The position numbers and the translations under genes are program-made. A stretch of 7,276 nucleotides of DNA from Gemmatimonadales bacterium (GTDB taxonomy: Bacteria; Gemmatimonadota; Gemmatimonadetes; Gemmatimonadales; GWC2-71-9): positions 1 through 7,276 of the forward strand of contig JAUVTI010000099.1 of assembly GCA_030601605.1 (NCBI GenBank), in the 5' to 3' direction. The notes beneath the pieces were generated by a model. That model searched no databases, was not told where the DNA came from, and was given only the letters and a program-made list of their open reading frames with translations. Shown here one piece after another: positions 1 to 4,496 of this stretch. Every line of letters starts with the position of its first letter. The stretch's first letter is position 1.

Positions 1-13
1 TGAGATCAGACAT
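1..13 (-). CDS. Possible 5' end of a further minus-strand gene (partial, 4 codons)
   Basis: Reading the minus strand leftward, an ATG at 13-11 begins M-S-D-L and runs off the window. A purine-rich GAAGGA lies 11 bases upstream of it, slightly far for a Shine-Dalgarno sequence but usable. Four codons cannot identify a product. It is listed because the 158-base gap after the aminopeptidase gene otherwise has no gene, and because the direction matches the operon. It could equally be a chance ATG. Confidence 0.25.
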
Positions 14-61
14 GGCTGTTCGGTTCCTTCAGTAGTCCCTGGGTTCCATTCGGACGGCTTC

Positions 62-114
62 GGCGGGTCGAATACTCCGCGGCCCCTCCCTGCATCCTCG
101 ATTCGACGCCCGCC
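62..114. repeat. Imperfect inverted repeat, potential stem-loop downstream of the aminopeptidase gene
   Basis: GGCGGGTCGAAT (62-73) is the reverse complement of ATTCGA plus CCCGCC (101-106 and 109-114), with a two-base CG bulge at 107-108 and a 27-base loop that contains the palindrome CCGCGG (77-82). The 12-bp GC-rich stem starts 58 bases past the operon's stop codon, so it could help end the minus-strand transcript. No T-run follows on that strand, so it is not a classical intrinsic terminator. A TATATT hexamer on the minus strand (140-135) lies just upstream of the stem. If that is a -10 box, although no matching -35 is visible, the hairpin would sit in the leader of the gene starting at 13. 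Confidence 0.45.
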
Positions 115-171
115 TCGGTGACGGGCCGTGCTCAAATATACCCGCCCGCCCTGTGGCCGCGCCTCCGCACT

Positions 172-1269
172 CTACTGCGCCACCAGACGCTCCAGCACCT
201 CGAACGGCGTCTCGTCCTCGCGCTCCTCGACGGCGTCCTTGAGCACGGCGACTGCGTGCTTCACGTCCCCGCTCTCCCGCTCCAGCAGCTGGTCGAACAG
301 TCCCAGACTGGACCGGTATATGCGCTGGCCCAGCAGGCTGGCGTTGTTGAGTGGTCCCTCTGCGATCCTGTCGCCACTGTAGGCCTCGCGCTCCCGCCCG
401 AGCTGGCCCCGCAAGCGGGCCCTCGCACTGGCGAATACGGCCTCGCGCCGCTCGATCTTCTCTTCGGACGAGAGCTCCGACCCGTACAGCGCCTCCAGCT
501 CATCCAGCAGGTCGCGGTAGAAGTCACCCAACCTGAGCTGATCGCGCCAGACGGCTGCCGCACGCTCTGCAGCAACCGTCTCACCGCGGCTGTTGAAGAA
601 CGCCTCCGCCCCCCGGTAGCCCACCCAGAGGGCGAAGCTCTCGTCGAACGGCGTCTCGCCGGGCACGTAGAGCGTGTTGTGTGCAATCTCGTGGAACACG
701 AGCGTGGCCAGCAGCACCGGCTCTCGCCCAAGTGCCGTCGAGAGCAGCGGATCGTTGAACCATCCCAGAGTGGAGAACGCCCCCGCCGGACGCAGGTGAG
801 TGTCGAAGCCGCGCTCGTCCAGGCTGCGCCTCTTGGCGCGAGCCACCCCGAAGTCGAAGTACCCCTTGTACGGCACCGTTCCCACGATGGGGTAGCGCCA
901 GCTGTACGCGGCGAAGCGGTCACGCGGGCTCGCGGTGAGCACGAGGAGCAGCGTGTCGCGACCCACGTCGGTGTACGTCGTATAGGTCTCGCCCGAGGCG
1001 AGCCCCAGCGAGTCGGCAGCGAACGCGCGCGCCTCGAGTACCAGCTCGAACTGGGCGCGTCTCAGCTCGGGCGTATCGGGGTCGGCGACAAGCTCCGTCA
1101 GCGATTGCCGCCGCAACAGAATCCGCCCCTCCTCCCACGCGGCGCGCAGCATGAAGCGCACGTCCGCGCTCAGCAGGACGGCCAGCGCGAACCCGGTGAC
1201 GAGGAGGCTGCCCAGGATGCGCGCGAATCGCCACATGGTGGTCCGCGGCGGCAGGGACCATGCGGTCAC
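172..1269 (-). CDS. Putative membrane-anchored zinc aminopeptidase (COG4324 / PF10023 type)
   Basis: A 365-residue protein recognised as the 'predicted aminopeptidase' family formerly called DUF2265. A single hydrophobic segment near the N-terminus (about residues 13-31, GSLLVTGFALAVLL) should anchor it in the inner membrane or act as an uncleaved signal, leaving the enzyme outside the cytoplasm. The family signature VGTVPYKGYFD comes before AFSTLGWFNDPLLST. The zinc site is HEIAH (193-197), with E194 as catalytic base and E210 in FDESFA as probable third ligand. Length is normal for the family and the reading frame is intact. The GTG start at 1269 overlaps the upstream gene's TGA as GTGA, implying translational coupling; a weak AGG lies eight bases upstream. 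An ATG at 1236, 11 codons in and just before the membrane segment, is the alternative start. It is the last gene of the operon. Peptidase activity is inferred from the motif; substrate unknown. Confidence 0.85.
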   Translation of the reverse strand: MTAWSLPPRTTMWRFARILGSLLVTGFALAVLLSADVRFMLRAAWEEGRILLRRQSLTELVADPDTPELRRAQFELVLEARAFAADSLGLASGETYTTYTDVGRDTLLLVLTASPRDRFAAYSWRYPIVGTVPYKGYFDFGVARAKRRSLDERGFDTHLRPAGAFSTLGWFNDPLLSTALGREPVLLATLVFHEIAHNTLYVPGETPFDESFALWVGYRGAEAFFNSRGETVAAERAAAVWRDQLRLGDFYRDLLDELEALYGSELSSEEKIERREAVFASARARLRGQLGREREAYSGDRIAEGPLNNASLLGQRIYRSSLGLFDQLLERESGDVKHAVAVLKDAVEEREDETPFEVLERLVAQ

Positions 1270-2225
1270 AGCGTGAACCTGAAGCCGAAGTAGTGTGCGG
1301 GCTCGTCGAACAGGTCCTTACCCCTGTACGCGTAATCGAGCAGGAGTGCCTTGAACTGGACGGAGCCGCCGACGGTGAACTCGGAATCGGAGAGCGCGGC
1401 GGGCCGGCCGCTGAAGCCGGCGCGCCCGATGATTCCCACGCCGCCCAGCACCACTCCGGCCTCACCCCCGATCACACCGCGCGACTTCTCGCCCTCGCGC
1501 CACTGGACCTCGAACGTGGAGAGCAGCCGGAAGGACTCCTGTGGATCCACGTAGTTCATCGTGAACCCGAACCGGGTGAGCCGCGGCATCACGAGGGAGG
1601 AGGTATCGCGCCAGTTGCCGTTGATGTTCTGCACTGCGAACGCGATTGCCATGATGTCGAAGAACGCGATTGCGACGCCGGCGTCCCCGCTCACGCCGTA
1701 GGTCCACACGTCGTCGATCCGACGGCTCACGTACTTGCCGCTCACGCCGAGAGCGATCATCCCGAAGCGGTACACCAGCGAGCCCACGCCGAGTATCTCA
1801 CGCGCATTGGTGCCCGCGGGAACTCCACCGCCGATGTAGTCATGCGGGTTGTCGCCGAAGTCGAACCGCTGGCCGCCCACGCCGATGTCGAACTGCTTGA
1901 TACGCCAACCGAGCGCGCCCGTGAACACGTATGCGCCACCGGGCGCGCTGCGGTAGGAGCCCTCGAGGCCGATGTTCCGCAGTGTGGCAAGACCGGTGGG
2001 GTTACGGAACACGGCCGCCGCATCGCCCATGAGCGCGACGCCGGCACCGTTGAGGCCGGCCAAGCGCACGGAAGCGGCGATCCGGGTCACGTAGACCGTG
2101 TCCTGGGTTTGCGCTGGGAGATCCGCCGGACTGAGTGCGGCAGCCGGGATGCCGATGAGGAGAGCGCACCACGCTCTTCCCCTGCGGGCCGGCTGCGCTC
2201 GACGCACCCCGCCCCTTGCGCTCAC
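1266..2225 (-). CDS. Outer-membrane beta-barrel protein of the PorV/UPF0164 (FadL-like) type
   Basis: A 319-residue exported protein. An arginine-rich n-region and hydrophobic core (about residues 18-31) end in LPAQ, giving a plausible signal-peptidase I cleavage after A38. The motif GDAAAVFRNPTGLA (from G67) is the N-terminal signature of PorV/PorQ and UPF0164 barrels. The rest is alternating amphipathic strands with short turns and a C-terminal YFGFRFTL strand typical of outer-membrane proteins. PorV proteins serve as substrate shuttles in type IX secretion, but many relatives lack that role and no type IX component is visible here. It starts three bases after the lipoprotein gene's TAG and overlaps the aminopeptidase start by four bases, so the three genes are surely cotranscribed. 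The GTG at 2225 has no Shine-Dalgarno sequence. A second in-frame GTG at 2207 is preceded by AAGGGG at good spacing and still leaves a full signal peptide, so it may be the true start. Confidence 0.8.
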   Translation of the reverse strand: MSARGGVRRAQPARRGRAWCALLIGIPAAALSPADLPAQTQDTVYVTRIAASVRLAGLNGAGVALMGDAAAVFRNPTGLATLRNIGLEGSYRSAPGGAYVFTGALGWRIKQFDIGVGGQRFDFGDNPHDYIGGGVPAGTNAREILGVGSLVYRFGMIALGVSGKYVSRRIDDVWTYGVSGDAGVAIAFFDIMAIAFAVQNINGNWRDTSSLVMPRLTRFGFTMNYVDPQESFRLLSTFEVQWREGEKSRGVIGGEAGVVLGGVGIIGRAGFSGRPAALSDSEFTVGGSVQFKALLLDYAYRGKDLFDEPAHYFGFRFTL

Positions 2226-2228
2226 GAG

Positions 2229-4430
2229 CTACCGGAGGCGGATCACGTTGAGGCGGGCCACGATCGTGGCCGCCAGCGGCCCGCCGGCCGGGTTCATCAG
2301 CTCGACGGTGAACCCGCTCTCTCCCGCGGCCTGCTCGACGATGTAGTAGTCGCCCGAGCCGGCGTGCAGCTGTCCGGACGTGTTGAACAGCCCACCCGAG
2401 AAGCGCTGGGGCACGATGGGAAACGGGCTGGGGAACTGGGACGGCAGCTGCTGGTTGAGCAGGCCGTAGGTCTCGCGGAAGTCCCACGAGCTGTACGTGA
2501 GCCGTGCGGGCGCCGTGAGCCCCGGGAGGTCGGACACGTAGTTCGCAAGGAACCACTCCGATAGGAGCCGCGAGAACGGCTCGCCCACGGCTCCCTCGAC
2601 GTTCGCAGCCCCGTACTCGGCCGTCTCCACCAGGCGGCGCGTCACGCCGTCGCCAAACTGATCCACGAGCCACCGCAGGAAGAGCCAGGTGCCGCCCCGC
2701 TCGGCCAGCGTGCCGGTGCTCGGCGGGGCGAACAGCATGAACGCCGATCCCGGGTCCTCGAGGAACTGGTACCCGTTGAACAGATCGCCCAGCACGAACT
2801 GCGACGCCAACAGGTCATCGCCCTGTCCCGCGAGGTGCTCTCCCACGAGCTCCTCCGACAGGTGCGACAGTCCCTCGTTGAGCCACAGGTCCTCGGAGTC
2901 GCCACCGCGCACCAGCACGTGCTGGTTGTAGCTGATCATGTGCTGGAACTCGTGCACGAACGTGACCGGCACCAGCAATCCGACCAGCCTGTTGCTCACC
3001 GGACACCCCATGGTCCCTTCGGGGTCCGGCGTCATCGAGTAGAACACCTCGGCCTGGTTCGAGCGACTGTCGTTCTCGAACGCGGGGTCGATGTCGGCGG
3101 CGAAGAAGAAGCCGGTGATGATCGCCTCGCCGCACAATTCCTCCGGCGTGAAGCCGTTCACGACGGGCGTCATGAGAATCATCACCAGCCCGTTTCGGTC
3201 CACGTCGGACTCCGCCCCGAACGCACGGGACGCCACTTCGTAGAGCTGATCGTCGAACAGCTCTCCGAACGCCGCGAAGTCCGCGTCAGTGAACGTGCCC
3301 GGAGCTTCAAGATCCTCGTAGATGGCGGCGTGCAGCCCCACGTAGCGCGCCTCGGCCCTCACCCCGGCGAAGTCGTCGGTGCCGCAGGGCAGCGCGGCGC
3401 AGACGCGGAAGTCCCGCAAGTCGCCCACCTCGATGGCGGCCGTCACCATCGGGCCCAGCGCATCGGGCGCACGCGCCGGCTTGGGCATCCGGGCGATCTC
3501 GGCCTCCCTCTCACGCAGGAAGTCGTGGAACCGCACCGCGAAGGGCAGCTCCTCCGGTTCCGCTCGTGGACGCCGGACCGCCGGGGGCGCCGCCAGATTG
3601 CCGCGGAAGCGGTAGTCCGCGGTGAGTCCCGGAACGGAAGCGGCCGACTGCGGCGTGAAGAGGTACTCCGCGCCGGCGGGGCCGGCCACGGGGAAGGTGG
3701 CGCAGCCGTTCAGCGTGAGAGGATCGAGCAGGGAGTACTCGCCCACCTCCAACTGCAGCGGCTGCGCCGCCGCCTGGTAGGTGCCCGCCACGGCGTCCAG
3801 CTGCGCGCCGGCATAGCTCACCGCCACGGTCACCGAGCCCGGGACGAGGCAGCGGGGCGCCACAACATCCATCGCGTTGCCCGCCGGCGTCGCGCTCAGC
3901 ACGCGAGCCAGCTCGCCACCGATCTCGACCAACAGCGTGTCGGCGAGCAGGACGCCCTGCAGCGTGACCGTGTCACCGCCGGTGAACGTGCCCGGCGCGA
4001 GACTCGTCAGGCTCGGAGCCTGCGTCGCTGTTGCGCTGAACGCAACCGACTTGTTGCGGTCGTTCACGAGCTCGGCCCGCACGGCGTAGGCGCCCGGCAT
4101 GGTCCCCAGGGTGAGCCACACAATCGCCCGTCCGCTGGCGTCGGCCTGGGTTACAGGGTCGGAGAGGCTCGCGCCCGCACCGCCGGTCACGCTCCAGCGG
4201 ACCTCGCCTCGCGGCACCGGCACGCCGGCCGCGTCGGTGACGAGCACCGTCAGTGGGGCCGGAAGTGGGGCGCCGGCGAATGCCAGTTGGCCGTCCGTCC
4301 CGTCCACGACCGAGATCGCGGCGGGCACGGGCAGGTCTATGTCGTCTCCGCCACACGCCCCGGCCAGCGCCACGATCGCGGCGATTCCCAAGGCCCAACG
4401 GCGAATTCTCTGCTGTCTCATGAACGTCAT
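2229..4430 (-). CDS. Secreted lipoprotein metalloprotease with Ig-like and IPT/TIG domains (M30-like)
   Basis: A 733-residue protein from the ATG at 4430. Residues 5-25 form a lipoprotein-type signal (RQQRIRRW, then a hydrophobic stretch) ending at C26, followed by GGDD. Alanine instead of leucine at -3 makes the lipobox non-ideal. Residues about 38-136 resemble a bacterial Ig-like (Big_1) domain and 139-218 an IPT/TIG domain. A beta-rich segment follows, with the peptidase domain from about 330 to 620. The zinc site is HEFQH (493-497) plus WLNEG, with E519 as third ligand 22 residues on: a gluzincin arrangement. DVDRNG (409-414) followed by MILMTPVVN and HEFQHMISYNQ resembles the M30 (hyicolysin) group. 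The C-terminus (about 640-733) is beta-rich. The frame stays open upstream to 4523, but that extension would run into dnaE and bury the signal peptide, so 4430 is chosen; ATG 4421 is also possible. First gene of the operon; substrate unknown. Confidence 0.8.
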   Translation of the reverse strand: MTFMRQQRIRRWALGIAAIVALAGACGGDDIDLPVPAAISVVDGTDGQLAFAGAPLPAPLTVLVTDAAGVPVPRGEVRWSVTGGAGASLSDPVTQADASGRAIVWLTLGTMPGAYAVRAELVNDRNKSVAFSATATQAPSLTSLAPGTFTGGDTVTLQGVLLADTLLVEIGGELARVLSATPAGNAMDVVAPRCLVPGSVTVAVSYAGAQLDAVAGTYQAAAQPLQLEVGEYSLLDPLTLNGCATFPVAGPAGAEYLFTPQSAASVPGLTADYRFRGNLAAPPAVRRPRAEPEELPFAVRFHDFLREREAEIARMPKPARAPDALGPMVTAAIEVGDLRDFRVCAALPCGTDDFAGVRAEARYVGLHAAIYEDLEAPGTFTDADFAAFGELFDDQLYEVASRAFGAESDVDRNGLVMILMTPVVNGFTPEELCGEAIITGFFFAADIDPAFENDSRSNQAEVFYSMTPDPEGTMGCPVSNRLVGLLVPVTFVHEFQHMISYNQHVLVRGGDSEDLWLNEGLSHLSEELVGEHLAGQGDDLLASQFVLGDLFNGYQFLEDPGSAFMLFAPPSTGTLAERGGTWLFLRWLVDQFGDGVTRRLVETAEYGAANVEGAVGEPFSRLLSEWFLANYVSDLPGLTAPARLTYSSWDFRETYGLLNQQLPSQFPSPFPIVPQRFSGGLFNTSGQLHAGSGDYYIVEQAAGESGFTVELMNPAGGPLAATIVARLNVIRLR

Positions 4431-4439
4431 AGCCGGAGC

Positions 4440-4469
4440 AACATACCCGGGCAAAGGCAGTTTTGACAA
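4440..4469 (-). promoter_or_regulatory. Candidate sigma-70-type promoter for the lipoprotein-barrel-aminopeptidase operon
   Basis: On the minus strand TTGTCA (4469-4464) is followed after 18 bases by TATGTT (4445-4440), matching the -35 and -10 consensus at five and four of six positions. The predicted start of transcription, near 4433, leaves only about three bases before the ATG at 4430. No Shine-Dalgarno sequence precedes that ATG, which fits a leaderless or nearly leaderless message. Predicted from hexamers alone. Confidence 0.45.
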
Positions 4470-4491
4470 CGCAGGAGCGCCTGAATAAGCT
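4463..4491 (+). promoter_or_regulatory. Candidate sigma-70-type promoter for dnaE
   Basis: A perfect TTGACA (4463-4468) is followed after exactly 17 bases by TAAGCT (4486-4491), which keeps the three most important -10 positions (first T, second A, last T) but misses the middle three. Transcription would begin near 4498, that is at the dnaE start codon, matching the lack of a Shine-Dalgarno sequence there. The -35 box overlaps that of the divergent promoter in all but one base. Confidence 0.45.
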
Positions 4492-4496
4492 CCGTG

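Noticed and set aside
1..171. tRNA or other structured RNA gene in the left spacer
   Set aside because: No cloverleaf, T-loop GGTTCGA with matching acceptor arms, or CCA end could be assembled on either strand.
1266..2225. Type IX secretion system locus
   Set aside because: The barrel resembles PorV, but no other type IX component is visible and the lipoprotein ends without an obvious type IX C-terminal sorting domain.
118..2564. Two long plus-strand open frames (118-1293 and 1260-2564) antisense to the aminopeptidase and barrel genes
   Set aside because: No motifs, low-complexity mirror composition, no ribosome sites; minus-strand products are recognisable families.
2835..4466. 543-codon plus-strand open frame antisense to the lipoprotein gene
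   Set aside because: Composition (His, Arg, Gly, Val rich) is that of a mirror frame, and the opposite strand has a signal sequence, domains and a zinc site.
4473..4477. AGGAG as the dnaE ribosome-binding site
   Set aside because: It is 19 bases before ATG 4497 (16 before GTG 4494), too far for normal initiation, and an in-frame TGA at 4482 rules out an earlier start.
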